The notes under the pieces: model-generated
What the model saw: only the letters and a program-made list of their open reading frames with translations
Database searches by the model: none
Told to the model about the DNA's origin: nothing
Program-made: the position numbers and the translations under genes
Assembly (NCBI GenBank): GCA_944386385.1
Contig: CALXAV010000006.1
Span: forward strand, 19,575-83,574
DNA from: an uncultured Clostridia bacterium
GTDB lineage: Bacteria; Bacillota; Clostridia; TANB77; CAG-508
Direction of reading: 5' to 3'
DNA: 64,000 bases
In this document: piece after piece, positions 48,335 to 57,241 of the stretch
How the letters are laid out: every line of letters begins with the position of its first letter
Position numbering within the stretch: the first letter of the stretch is position 1

Positions 48335-49873
48335 ATGAATTTAATTGAGGAAAGCTTTCAAAATAAGCAAGAAAAAAAGAAAAAAAGAACAACAGGAATC
48401 ATACTTGGAGCAATAATTTTTGTAGTTCTTATAATAATAGCGATAGCAATATATTTGTTTTATATTCAAAGTACAACAATGAGACTGTTATTAGATGGAC
48501 AAAGCAATGAAAGTTTAAAACAACTTATTGTATTTGAAAATGGGAAAATGTATGCTCCAATAAAAGAAATTGCAAGTTATTTAGGATATAACAGTTATAA
48601 TGGAGAATATACACAAAGGTCAGAAGATCAAAGTAAGTGTTATGTTCAAAATAGTAACGAAGTTGCAAACTTTTCTTTAGGTTCTGAAACTATATATAAA
48701 TTGGATTTAACATCAAGTGATAATAATTATGAAAATGTTTATGTTGATGACCCAGTAATTGCCAAAAATGGTGTACTATATGCAACTTCTGAAGCAATAG
48801 AAAAAGCATTTAATGTAAGTTTCCAATATGATGAAAGTACTAATAGAATATATATATATACATTACCATATTTAATACAACTATATTCACCTAGAGTATT
48901 AGATTTTGGATATACAGCAATTAGTGATGTTTTTGCAAACCAAAAAGCAGCATTACAAGATTTGTTAGTTGTAAAAACTGGTGAAAATGAGGATATATAT
49001 GCTGTTGTAGATGTAAATGGAAATGCAATATTAGAGGCAAAATATGACAATATAACATATCTTCCAGAAACAGGAGATTTTAAAGTAGAAGCAGATGGAA
49101 AAGTAGGAATACTTGGAAATAAAGGTGAAACAAAAGTACAAATAATGTATGATACTATAGAATTAATGGATAGTGATGCTGGATTATATGTAGCATCAAA
49201 TAATGGAAAATATGGTGCAATTGATTTAAGAGGAAATATAAAAATATATATTGAAAATGATGAGATAGGAATGGATATATCACCATTTTCACAAAACAAT
49301 ATAAAAAATAAATATATATTAGCCGGAAATTTAATTCCTGTTAGAAAAAATGACTTATGGGGATTATATGATTTGAATGGAAATTTGGTAGTAGATTTTA
49401 CGTATGATAGCTTCGGATATATAGCAAAAACGAATAGAGACGCATTAAATTTACTTGTAATACCAGATTATGAAGTATTAGTTGCTTGTAAAGATGAAAA
49501 ATACACATTGTTAAATTCGTCAGGAAGAGAATTATTTGGAGCTCCTATAGCGGATGATATATATATGACCATAAGTGGTGGACAAACACATTATTATATA
49601 ACAGTAAATGATAATATGATGGATGCAGAAGTTTACTTGAATAATATTGGTGTAAGAAAAGTGAGTGAAGGTGGAGGAACAACAAGTACTAATAATACAA
49701 CTTCATCAAATAATACAACTAATAGTACAAATACAACAAATACAACAAATTCTAATACACAAAATAATCAAGTAGATAATGGTAAACAAGTTCAAGAAAA
49801 CCAAGAAAATCAAGGTCAAGAAGGACAAGAACAACAAACACAAGAAGGACAAGAATCTCAAGAACAAATGTAA
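48335..49873 (+). CDS. Membrane-anchored WG-repeat protein with stalk-like domain
   Basis: Protein of 512 residues, ATG 48335 after TAGGAGGGATACAG. Short cytosolic tail, then one membrane helix (about 22-46). A copper-amine-oxidase-N-like or stalk domain follows (residues about 50-175, MRLLLDGQS, IKEIASYLGY). The middle holds WG repeats (KVGILGNKGETKVQIMYDTI, KYGAIDLRGNIKI, LWGLYDLNGNLVVDF). The C-terminal 70 residues are low-complexity Thr/Asn then Gln/Glu repeats. It is likely exposed outside the cell. Function unknown. Confidence 0.7.
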   Translation: MNLIEESFQNKQEKKKKRTTGIILGAIIFVVLIIIAIAIYLFYIQSTTMRLLLDGQSNESLKQLIVFENGKMYAPIKEIASYLGYNSYNGEYTQRSEDQSKCYVQNSNEVANFSLGSETIYKLDLTSSDNNYENVYVDDPVIAKNGVLYATSEAIEKAFNVSFQYDESTNRIYIYTLPYLIQLYSPRVLDFGYTAISDVFANQKAALQDLLVVKTGENEDIYAVVDVNGNAILEAKYDNITYLPETGDFKVEADGKVGILGNKGETKVQIMYDTIELMDSDAGLYVASNNGKYGAIDLRGNIKIYIENDEIGMDISPFSQNNIKNKYILAGNLIPVRKNDLWGLYDLNGNLVVDFTYDSFGYIAKTNRDALNLLVIPDYEVLVACKDEKYTLLNSSGRELFGAPIADDIYMTISGGQTHYYITVNDNMMDAEVYLNNIGVRKVSEGGGTTSTNNTTSSNNTTNSTNTTNTTNSNTQNNQVDNGKQVQENQENQGQEGQEQQTQEGQESQEQM

Positions 49874-49930
49874 ATGATATTATATAATTAGTAAAAGATA
49901 ACAAGTAAATTGTATTGTTATCTTTTATTT

Positions 49931-50008
49931 TTTGTAACAAAAATGTAATATTAAAATACTTGAAAATATTTCGTACTTTATATATACTATTTTTGTACAC
50001 AATATATT
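49931..50008 (+). promoter_or_regulatory. Conserved 78-base element upstream of a pilin-like gene (copy 1)
   Basis: Aligns without gaps to 60733-60810, the other pilin-like gene's upstream region. Shared pieces: TTTGTAACAAAAATGT, TACTTG, CGTA, TATATACTA, GT.CA.AATATATT. It ends about 75 bases before a leader ORF. Confidence 0.6.
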
Positions 50009-50081
50009 ATATTTAAATAATAGAGTATGAATAATTTAAAAAAGAACAAAAAATGAAAAAACCAAAGAGGAGAAAAAGTAG

Positions 50082-50165
50082 ATGACTAGAACGCTTAGAA
50101 GTCTTGAGGCTGTATATATATATATATATATAAGTAGGTTATTAGTAAATAATAAAATAGAGTAA
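50082..50165 (+). CDS. Candidate 27-residue leader ORF through a (TA)n tract
   Basis: ATG 50082 follows GAGGAG at 50067-50072 and encodes MTRTLRSLEAVYIYIYISRL and a short tail. The (TA)n tract at about 50113-50131 sets the reading frame, so slippage would change the peptide. Existence as a translated ORF is a guess from its ribosome site. Confidence 0.25.
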   Translation: MTRTLRSLEAVYIYIYISRLLVNNKIE

Positions 50166-50174
50166 ATAGATAAA

Positions 50175-50220
50175 AGATAGTGATGAAACCTAAAAAATAG
50201 ATTTTATTGCTGTCTTTTTT
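50175..50220 (+). terminator. Terminator or attenuator before the pilin-like gene
   Basis: AGATAGTGATGAAA (50175-50188) pairs with TTTTATTGCTGTCT (50202-50215), several G-T pairs, followed by TTTTT. It lies between the conserved upstream element and the gene at 50275. Confidence 0.55.
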
Positions 50221-50274
50221 GTGTTTTTAAGTTGTGCAAAAACTAAAATATAAAGATATACAAGGAGGAAGAAA

Positions 50275-51857
50275 ATGAAATCTAATAAAAACCAAAGAAA
50301 GAATAGAGGTATTACTCTTATTGCTTTAGTTATTACTATCATTGTTTTACTTATCTTAGCAGGGGTTTCAATTGCAATGCTAACAGGAGAGAATGGAATA
50401 ATTACACAAGCTCAAAATGCTAAAAATAAAACAGAAGAAGCATCTGAGAAAGAAGGAATAGAGCTAGCAGTAACAACAAGTAAATTAAAGAATTCACCAA
50501 CACTTGAAATATTAAAAGGAAATTTAGAAACTGCAATAAGAGAGCAGTTTGGAAGCAATAAAGATTTTACAGTAAATGATAATGGTGATGGAAATTTTTT
50601 AATAAGTATGAATGATACAGATAGAAAATATTATGTGGAAAATACAGGAAATGTAATAGATGAGAGTAAAATGTTAAAAATAAGTACAGCAGATGAACTT
50701 GAAACATTTAGAGAAAATGTAAATAGTGGAAATACCTACGAAGGTTGGTATGTATATTTAGCAAATGCCATAACATTGGATATAAATGAAAAATGGGAGC
50801 CAATAGGATTGTATTTACAAGAGAATACATCACCTGATAGTGAAACAAATAAACCATTCAAAGGAATATTTGATGGAAATGGATATGAAATAGATGGAAT
50901 TTATATAAATACAACAGATAAAGCACAAGGATTATTTGGAGTAGTAAATAATGGAAAAATACTTAATTTAGGAATAGGAGAGGATTGTAGTATTAGTACT
51001 ACAGAATCAGGAGGAGCAGTAGCTGGATACTTATGTAATAATTCTTATGCTAATAATTGTTATAATAAAACCGAAATAACTATTGGAGGATATGGCGGAG
51101 GTGTTTTTGGTCAACTATGGTCCGGAGCAAAAATTGAAAATTGCTATAACTTAGGAAATGTAAATGTAAATGAGAGTGGTTTAAAGAGTCATATTGGAGG
51201 AGTAGTTGGACAAGTTAATCGGAGGCTCACAAATGTATAATTGTAATAATAAAGGAAATATAAATTTAAATAATACTAATGCAATTACTATTGGTGGATT
51301 AGCAGGAGGAGTTTCAGAACGGTATAATAGGGGAATGTTTTAATAGTGGACAAATAAATGGTAATCAGCAAATAGGAGGAATAGTAGGAGGTCTATGGAG
51401 AAGTGCTGATAATAATGTATTAGAAAAATGTTATAATGCAGGAGATATTAATGGAAATTCAGCGGTAGGAGGAATTTTGGGAACTAATCAAGGAGAAACA
51501 AGTAGTTGCTATAACAAAGGAAATGTTAGTGGAGGAAACATGGTAGGAGGAATAGTAGGCAATAACCAAGGAATACTTAATAATAGTTATAATATTAGAA
51601 ATATAAGTGGCAATGTAGCATATGTAGGAGGAATAGCTGGACAAAATGATGGAGGTTCTATAAAAAATACTTATTCTTTAGAAGGAACATGTACAAATAT
51701 TATAGGAAGTAACTTGAATAATGGAATAATAGAGACAAGTGAAATAAAAGCAGAGCAAGATATGAAAGTATTAGCAACAATATTAGGAGATGCTTTTGAA
51801 GAAGATGAAGAAAATTTAAATAATGGTTATCCTGTGTTAAAATGGCAAGTGGAATAA
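50275..51857 (+). CDS. Pilin-like GLUG-repeat surface protein with two +1 frameshifts at CGG
   Basis: ATG 50275 follows AAGGAGGAAGAAA. N-terminus MKSNKNQRKNRG|ITLIALVITIIVLLI is a type IV prepilin leader ending in Gly12. The protein has a stalk-like region (about 40-130) and then repeated GLUG-type adhesin motifs (GGAVAGYLCNN, GGGVFGQLW). Zero frame hits CGG at 51220-51222 and stops at 51238-51240. Skipping the C gives Gly and a new frame that meets CGG at 51320-51322, followed by a third frame to TAA 51857, about 526 residues. Both downstream segments continue the GLUG pattern (INLNNTNAITIGGLAGG, INGNQQIGGIVGGLW). Two independent frame shifts within one gene, both at CGG, and an intact tail argue against random decay. 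Confidence 0.75.
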
Positions 51858-51877
51858 TAGAAAAATAAAAGAGAGAT

Positions 51878-51926
51878 TTTCCTTATAACGTAATTTGTTA
51901 TTGTTATGTTATAAGGAATTTTTTTG
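51878..51926 (+). terminator. Rho-independent terminator after the pilin-like gene
   Basis: TTCCTTATAAC pairs with GTTATAAGGAA and is followed by TTTTTTT. Confidence 0.8.
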
Positions 51927-51956
51927 TTGTTTTTTGACCCCGTCCCAGAAAACAAC
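51925..51956. repeat. Palindromic intergenic repeat, arm type TTGTTTTTTG
   Basis: TTGTTTTTTGACCCCGTCCC and CAGAAAACAAC give the arms and core of the family seen at 22282 and 47066. Confidence 0.65.
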
Positions 51957-51997
51957 ATTTTTAGTTGTGGAAAAGAAAAATGTTTTGTGATAAAATA

Positions 51998-52025
51998 TGA
52001 CCGGTTAGACTAATAGAAAAAAATT
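51998..52025 (+). promoter_or_regulatory. Operator-like site before fabH
   Basis: TGACCGGTTAGACTAATAG then AAAAAAAT. A near copy lies before fabF at 54867. FapR-type regulators in Firmicutes bind sites with TTAGTAC-like halves upstream of fab genes. The regulator here is not identified. Confidence 0.5.
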
Positions 52026-52067
52026 AAGAAATGTTATATAAATATTAGGGGAAAAGAGAGGTGAAAA

Positions 52068-52991
52068 ATGAACTATATAAAAATAATAGATGCAAAAGAT
52101 TATATGCCAAGACAAAAAGTATATAATGATGAAATAGAGAAGAAGTTTAACCTAGAAGAAGGGTATATAAGTAAAAGAACAGGAATAAAAGAAAGATATT
52201 ATGCAGGAAAAGAAACAATAGAAAATATGGCTTTAGAAACTGTAAAGAAACTTGGAGAAAGTAATGAGGTCTCAGATGTAGATTTAATAATTGTTGCGAC
52301 AACATCAAGTAAAAGTCTAATGCCAGGAATATCAAATTATATACAAAAAGAATTAGATATAAATCCTTGTATATGTTTAGATATATTGGCAGGATGTAGT
52401 GGTTTTATAAATGCATTTGACATTGCTAAAATCTATATAGAAACAGGAAAAGTAAAAAAAGCTTTAGTTGTAGGTGTTGATTTATTATCTGATATTGTAG
52501 ATGAAAGTGATTTAGGAACAGTTGCTGTATTATCAGATGGAGCAGCAGCAGTGTTATTAGAAGCTTGTAGTGAAAAGAAATCTTATTTTGCAAATATAAG
52601 AGCAGAAAAAGATGAAAAAAATATTTTATATTATAAAACAGACAGTAAAATATATATGGATGGAAAAGAAGTATATAAATATGCAGTAAAAAAGACAGTA
52701 GAAAATCTAGAAAAATTAATTGATTTATCAGGAGTAGGGCTAGATGAAGTAAAATATATAATACCACATCAATCAAATTTGAGAATAATGAAAGCAATGG
52801 CGAGTAGACTTGGAATTGATTTTAATAAATTATATATAAATATAGATAAAAAAGGAAATACATTTTGTGCAAGTATACCAATAGCAATAGCAGAGATGTT
52901 AGAAAAAGGTTTGTTGGTTGCTGGTGATAAAGTAATATTACTTGGCTATGGTGGAGGATTAAATATAGGAAGTATATTATTAGAAATTTAA
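52068..52991 (+). CDS. fabH: 3-oxoacyl-ACP synthase III
   Basis: Starts fatty acid synthesis by condensing an acyl-CoA with malonyl-ACP. Protein of 307 residues, ATG 52068 after AAGAGAGGTGAAAA. Catalytic triad: Cys in LAGCSGF, His in PHQSNLRI, Asn in NIDKKGNTFCAS. It opens the operon fabH-fabD-fabG-fabF-accB-fabZ-accC. A fab-type operator-like site is at 51998. fabK and accA/accD are not in the window. Confidence 0.94.
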   Translation: MNYIKIIDAKDYMPRQKVYNDEIEKKFNLEEGYISKRTGIKERYYAGKETIENMALETVKKLGESNEVSDVDLIIVATTSSKSLMPGISNYIQKELDINPCICLDILAGCSGFINAFDIAKIYIETGKVKKALVVGVDLLSDIVDESDLGTVAVLSDGAAAVLLEACSEKKSYFANIRAEKDEKNILYYKTDSKIYMDGKEVYKYAVKKTVENLEKLIDLSGVGLDEVKYIIPHQSNLRIMKAMASRLGIDFNKLYINIDKKGNTFCASIPIAIAEMLEKGLLVAGDKVILLGYGGGLNIGSILLEI

Positions 52992-52997
52992 AATAGG

Positions 52998-53053
52998 GAT
53001 GTGTCCCAGATGCGAAAAAAGTTGCGCAAAGGAAACGTCCCTAATGCGAATCG
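52998..53053. repeat. Palindromic intergenic repeat, GGAAACGTCCC type
   Basis: GTGTCCCAGATGCGAAA, TTGCGCAAAGGAAACGTCCC and AATGCGAA. It fills the fabH-fabD gap and ends just before the fabD ribosome site. Confidence 0.8.
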
Positions 53054-53066
53054 AAGGAGGAAAAAT

Positions 53067-54008
53067 ATGAAAAAAGCATTTTTATTCCCAGGGCAAGGAG
53101 CTCAAGTGGTAGGAATGGGAAAAGATATTTATGAAAAATATGAAGAAGCAAGAAAAATTTATGACAAGGCAAGTGAAATATTAGGGATTGATATTAAAAA
53201 ATTATGTTTTGAAGGACCAGAAGAAGAATTAAATAAAACAGAGAATACACAAATTGCAATATTAGTAACAAGCTTAGCAATTTTAGAGGTTTTAAAATCA
53301 AAAGGAATAGAAGCAGAAATTGCTTGTGGTTTAAGTTTAGGCGAATATTGTGCTTTAATTTATTCTGGAATAATTTCATTTGAAGATGGAATAAGCTTAA
53401 TTAAAAAAAGAGGATATTATATGGGAAATCTAATTCCAGATGAGGAATATTCAATGGCAGCAGTAATAGGATTAGATTCTGGTAAGATTGAAGAAATTTG
53501 TAAAGAGCTTAAAGATTTTGGAAAGTTTATTGTTCCAGCAAATTATAATTGTAGTACACAGACAGTAGTGTCTGGAGTAAAAGAAGCAGTAGAAGAAGCA
53601 ATGGAAAAATTAAAAGAGGCTGGAGCAAAAAGAGTAATACCATTAAAAACAAGCGGACCATTCCATACAGAAAAATTAATTGAAGCTAAAAAAGCTTATG
53701 AGAAGGAATTAGAAAATATTACATTTAATATAGAAAAAAGTAATGTAAAAGTAATCAAAAATCTTGATGGAACTTATTATAATTCTGATGATAATATAAA
53801 AGAAATACTTGCAAAACATATAATAAGTTCTGTAAGATTTGATAGAGCAATAAAATTAATGCAAGAAGAAGGTGTAGAGGAATACATAGAAATAGGACCT
53901 GGAAGAACATTAACAGGTTTTGTTAGAAAAGATAATAAAGAAGCTAAAACTTATAATATAAATAGCTTAGAAAGTTTAGAAAAATATTTAGAGGAGGAAA
54001 ATGTATAA
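53067..54008 (+). CDS. fabD: Malonyl-CoA:ACP transacylase
   Basis: About 313 residues from ATG 53067, preceded by GAAGGAGGAAAAAT; the open frame upstream runs through the repeat. Motifs: KKAFLFPGQGAQVVGMG, CGLSLGEYCAL (catalytic Ser), KTSGPFHT (His). It loads malonyl groups on ACP. The stop overlaps the fabG start as TAATG. Confidence 0.95.
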   Translation: MKKAFLFPGQGAQVVGMGKDIYEKYEEARKIYDKASEILGIDIKKLCFEGPEEELNKTENTQIAILVTSLAILEVLKSKGIEAEIACGLSLGEYCALIYSGIISFEDGISLIKKRGYYMGNLIPDEEYSMAAVIGLDSGKIEEICKELKDFGKFIVPANYNCSTQTVVSGVKEAVEEAMEKLKEAGAKRVIPLKTSGPFHTEKLIEAKKAYEKELENITFNIEKSNVKVIKNLDGTYYNSDDNIKEILAKHIISSVRFDRAIKLMQEEGVEEYIEIGPGRTLTGFVRKDNKEAKTYNINSLESLEKYLEEENV

Positions 54009-54748
54009 TGGAAGAAAGAAAAGTAGTATTAGTAACAGGTGGCTCAAGAGGAATAGGAAGAGAAGTTGCTGAAGTTTATGCAGAAAGTGGATATGATGTA
54101 GTAATTAACTATGTATCTGATAAAACAGATGTAGAAGGAATTAAAAAAGAGTTTGAAGAAAAAGGTGTTAAATGTTTATTAGTAAAAGCAGATGTATCAA
54201 AAGCAGAAGATGTAGATAATATGGTAGAAGAAGCAATAAAAGAATTTGGAAAAATAGATGTACTAGTAAATAATGCAGGAATAACAAGAGATACATTACT
54301 TATGAGAATGAGTGAAGAAGATTTTGATAAAGTTATAGAAATAAACTTAAAAGGAACATATTTAGTAACAAAGGCAGTTACAAAATATATGATGAAAAAA
54401 AGACAAGGAAGTATTATAAATTTAGCATCTGTTGTAGGTGTTGTAGGGAATGCAGGACAAACAAACTATGCGGCATCAAAAGCAGGTATAATAGGCTTTA
54501 CAAAGAGTGTTGCAAAAGAATTAGCTTCTAGAAATATTAGAGCAAATGCAGTAGCACCAGGATTTATTGCAACAGATATGACAAGCGTATTATCTGATAG
54601 CGTAAAAGAAAATATAAATGCACAAATTCCATTAAAAAGAATGGGAACAGCAAGAGAAGTAGCAGAAGTTATTTATTTCTTAGGCTCAGAAAAGAGCTCA
54701 TATATTACAGGACAAGTAATAAATATTGATGGTGGAATGGTTATGTAA
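54008..54748 (+). CDS. fabG: 3-oxoacyl-ACP reductase
   Basis: SDR enzyme of 246 residues. ATG 54008 is part of TAATG with the fabD stop, so translation is coupled. Motifs: TGGSRGIGRE, NNAGITRDTL, catalytic Ser in INLASVVG, Tyr-x3-Lys in YAASKAG. Repeat at 54750 follows the stop. Confidence 0.96.
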   Translation: MEERKVVLVTGGSRGIGREVAEVYAESGYDVVINYVSDKTDVEGIKKEFEEKGVKCLLVKADVSKAEDVDNMVEEAIKEFGKIDVLVNNAGITRDTLLMRMSEEDFDKVIEINLKGTYLVTKAVTKYMMKKRQGSIINLASVVGVVGNAGQTNYAASKAGIIGFTKSVAKELASRNIRANAVAPGFIATDMTSVLSDSVKENINAQIPLKRMGTAREVAEVIYFLGSEKSSYITGQVINIDGGMVM

Positions 54749-54749
54749 A

Positions 54750-54805
54750 AATTCGCATATGGGACGTTTCCTTTGCGTAAAAAAATTCGCATTTGGGACA
54801 TATCT
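54750..54805. repeat. Palindromic intergenic repeat, GGAAACGTCCC type, reverse orientation
   Basis: TTCGCATATGGGACGTTTCC, TTTGCGTAAAAAAATTCGCA and TTTGGGACATATC. Reverse complement of the layout at 52998. Confidence 0.8.
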
Positions 54806-54866
54806 ATTGTATAAATAGAAAAAGGTGCAATATATAGGAAATTACAAAATGTTAACAGATAAAAAT

Positions 54867-54894
54867 TGACCGATTGTACTAATAGAAAAAAATA
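54867..54894 (+). promoter_or_regulatory. Operator-like site before fabF
   Basis: TGACCGATTGTACTAATAG then AAAAAAATA. Agrees with 51998 at most positions (TGACCG-TT-ACTAATAG). It suggests one regulator for both parts of the locus. Confidence 0.5.
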
Positions 54895-54950
54895 AAAAAA
54901 TGTGATAAAATATAAAAGTGGAATTTTTATGAAAATAAGGAGATTTTAAG

Positions 54951-56186
54951 ATGAGAAGAGTTGTAATTACAGGTTTAGGAGCAATAACTCCATTAGGAAA
55001 CAATGTAGAAGAATTTTGGAAAGGTATCAAAGACGGAAAATGTGGAATTGATTACATTAAATCTTTTGATACTACAAATTTTAAAGTAAAATTAGCAGCA
55101 GAAGTAAAAGATTATAATCCAGAAGACTATTTTGATAAAAGGGAAGCTAAAAGATTAGATAAATTTTCACAATATGCTATGATTGCAACAAGAGAAGCTT
55201 GGAAAGATAGTAAATTAGATAAAGAAAAAGAAAATATGGAAAGAGTAGGAGTAATAGTTGGTTCTGGAATTGGAGGAATTGAGACAATAGAAAGAGAAAA
55301 CAAAAAATGTAACGAAAAAGGTCCAGATAGAGTATCTCCTATGTATATACCAATGGGAATAATAAATATGGCAACAGGAAATGTTGCAATAGATATTGGA
55401 GCAAAAGGTGAATCTTTTGCTATGGTAACAGCTTGTGCAACAGGAACACATTGTATTGGTGAAGGATTTAGAATGATAAAACATGGATATCAAGATGTTG
55501 TAATAGCAGGAGGAACAGAAGCTGGAATAACACCACTTAGTATTGCAGGATTTACAAATATAAAAGCATTAACTAAAGCTGAAGATAAAAATAGAGCAAG
55601 TATCCCATTTGATAAAGAAAGAAGCGGATTCGTAATGGGAGAAGGTGCAGGAGTTGTAATCCTAGAAGAATTAGAACATGCAAAAGCTAGAGGTGCAAAA
55701 ATTTATGCAGAAGTAGTAGGATATGGAGCAACTTCAGATGCATATCACATTACTTCACCAGCACCAGGTGGAGAAGGTGGAGCAAGAGCTATGAAATTAG
55801 CTATGGAAGAAGGAAATGTAAAACCAGAAGAAATTACATATATAAATGCTCATGGAACTTCAACACATTTAAATGATTCTTGTGAGACACAAGCAATTAA
55901 AACAGCTTTAGGAGAAGAAGCAGCAAGAAAAGTAATGGTAAGTTCAACAAAAGGTCATACTGGTCATCTTTTAGGAGCAGCAGGAGGAGTAGAGACAATA
56001 GTATGTGCTAAATCAATACAAGAAGGATTTGTACCTGCAACTATAAATTATAAAGTTCCTGATGAAGAATGTGATTTAGATGTAGTGCCAAATGAAGGAA
56101 GAAATGTAGAAGTTAAATATGCAATTTCTAATTCATTAGGATTTGGAGGACATAATAGTAGTCTGTTATTAAAAGAATACAAATAA
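54951..56186 (+). CDS. fabF: 3-oxoacyl-ACP synthase II
   Basis: Chain-elongating condensing enzyme of 411 residues, ATG 54951 after AAGGAGATTTTAAG. Motifs: VVITGLGAITPLG, Cys in VTACATGTHCIG, His in NAHGTSTHLND and second His in KGHTGHLLGAAGG, and FGGHNSSLL at the end. Own operator-like site upstream suggests an internal promoter. Confidence 0.96.
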   Translation: MRRVVITGLGAITPLGNNVEEFWKGIKDGKCGIDYIKSFDTTNFKVKLAAEVKDYNPEDYFDKREAKRLDKFSQYAMIATREAWKDSKLDKEKENMERVGVIVGSGIGGIETIERENKKCNEKGPDRVSPMYIPMGIINMATGNVAIDIGAKGESFAMVTACATGTHCIGEGFRMIKHGYQDVVIAGGTEAGITPLSIAGFTNIKALTKAEDKNRASIPFDKERSGFVMGEGAGVVILEELEHAKARGAKIYAEVVGYGATSDAYHITSPAPGGEGGARAMKLAMEEGNVKPEEITYINAHGTSTHLNDSCETQAIKTALGEEAARKVMVSSTKGHTGHLLGAAGGVETIVCAKSIQEGFVPATINYKVPDEECDLDVVPNEGRNVEVKYAISNSLGFGGHNSSLLLKEYK

Positions 56187-56242
56187 TTTCGCGTTGGGGA
56201 CGTTTCCTTTGCGTAAAAAAATTCGCATTCGGGACACATCTA
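56187..56242. repeat. Palindromic intergenic repeat, GGAAACGTCCC type, reverse orientation
   Basis: TTTCGCGTTGGGGACGTTTC, then TTTGCGTAAAAAAATTCGCA and TTCGGGACACATC. It sits between fabF and accB. Confidence 0.8.
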
Positions 56243-56272
56243 AAAAATAATCTTATAATAGGAGGAATAAAA

Positions 56273-56755
56273 ATGGATTATAAAGATATAAAAAAATTAA
56301 TGGATGATATGGGAGATTCAAAAATAGATGCATTAGAAATAGAATTTCCAGAAGGTATTAAAATAAAAATGAAGAAAAATACAGAAAAAGAAGTTGTAAT
56401 TACAGCACCAGGAAATGTTATAGAAGCAAGTGCTCCAATGACACCACCAGTTGTTACTAAAGAACAACAAACAGCTGTGGTAAAAAAAGATGAAGAAGAA
56501 AAAGATAAAGAAGATGAAAACTTAAAAATAGTTAAAAGCCCAATGGTAGGAACTTTTTATGCAAGTTCTTCACCAGACAAAGAACCATTTGTTAAAGTAG
56601 GAGATAAAGTACAAAAAGGTCAAGTTTTATGCATTGTAGAAGCTATGAAATTAATGAATGAAATAGAGTCAGAATTTGACGGAGAAATAGTAGAAGTTTG
56701 TGTAAATAACGAAGATATAGTAGAATATGGAACACCATTATTTAAAATAAAATAA
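56273..56755 (+). CDS. accB: Biotin carboxyl carrier protein of acetyl-CoA carboxylase
   Basis: Protein of 160 residues, ATG 56273 after TAGGAGGAATAAAA. N-terminal helical region, flexible Thr/Glu linker (about 65-90) and C-terminal biotinyl domain with MVGTFYASSSPDKEPFVKVG and biotin Lys in VEAMKLMNEI. It works with AccC (encoded two genes on) and with carboxyltransferase subunits not seen here. Confidence 0.95.
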   Translation: MDYKDIKKLMDDMGDSKIDALEIEFPEGIKIKMKKNTEKEVVITAPGNVIEASAPMTPPVVTKEQQTAVVKKDEEEKDKEDENLKIVKSPMVGTFYASSSPDKEPFVKVGDKVQKGQVLCIVEAMKLMNEIESEFDGEIVEVCVNNEDIVEYGTPLFKIK

Positions 56756-56803
56756 GAAGTAAAACTAAAGTTAAGATGAAATAATAAAATAGGAGGAACA
56801 ATA

Positions 56804-57229
56804 ATGGTTTTAGATAAAGAAGGTATAAAAAATATAATACCACAAAGAGAACCTTTCTTAATGATTGATGAAGTTGAAGAATATGTACCAGGAGAAAGTG
56901 CAACAGCATATAAACATGTTGATGAAAGTGAATATTATTTTAAAGGGCATTTTCCTGGAAACCCAATAATGCCAGGTGTATTAATAGTAGAATCACTTGC
57001 TCAAACAGGAGCAGTTGCTATTCTTTCTATGGAAGAAAATAAAGGGAAAAATGCTTTGTTTGGAGGAATTGATAAAATACGTTTCAAAAAACAAGTAGTA
57101 CCTGGAGATACATTAAAGCTAGAAGTTAAAATAATAAAAAGAAAAGGCCCAATAGGAATAGGAGAGGCTATAGCTACAGTTGATGGAAAAGTAGCAGCAA
57201 AAGGTGAACTTACTTTTGCAGTTGTATAA
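56804..57229 (+). CDS. fabZ: 3-hydroxyacyl-ACP dehydratase
   Basis: Hotdog-fold protein of 141 residues, ATG 56804 after AGGAGGAACAATA. Motifs: [13 protein letters not shown], catalytic His in [16 protein letters not shown] and Glu in [10 protein letters not shown]. accC starts 12 bases later. Confidence 0.95.
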   Translation: MVLDKEGIKNIIPQREPFLMIDEVEEYVPGESATAYKHVDESEYYFKGHFPGNPIMPGVLIVESLAQTGAVAILSMEENKGKNALFGGIDKIRFKKQVVPGDTLKLEVKIIKRKGPIGIGEAIATVDGKVAAKGELTFAVV

Positions 57230-57241
57230 GGAGAGAAGAAC

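Noticed and set aside
50111-50133. (TA)n tract read as a CRISPR or satellite array
   Set aside because: Simple dinucleotide repeat with no spacers. No CRISPR array was seen anywhere in the window.
53001-53066. Upstream extension of fabD (and similar extensions of rsgA, clpP and nth)
   Set aside because: The extra codons lie in palindromic repeats. Family alignment and ribosome sites point to the shorter starts.
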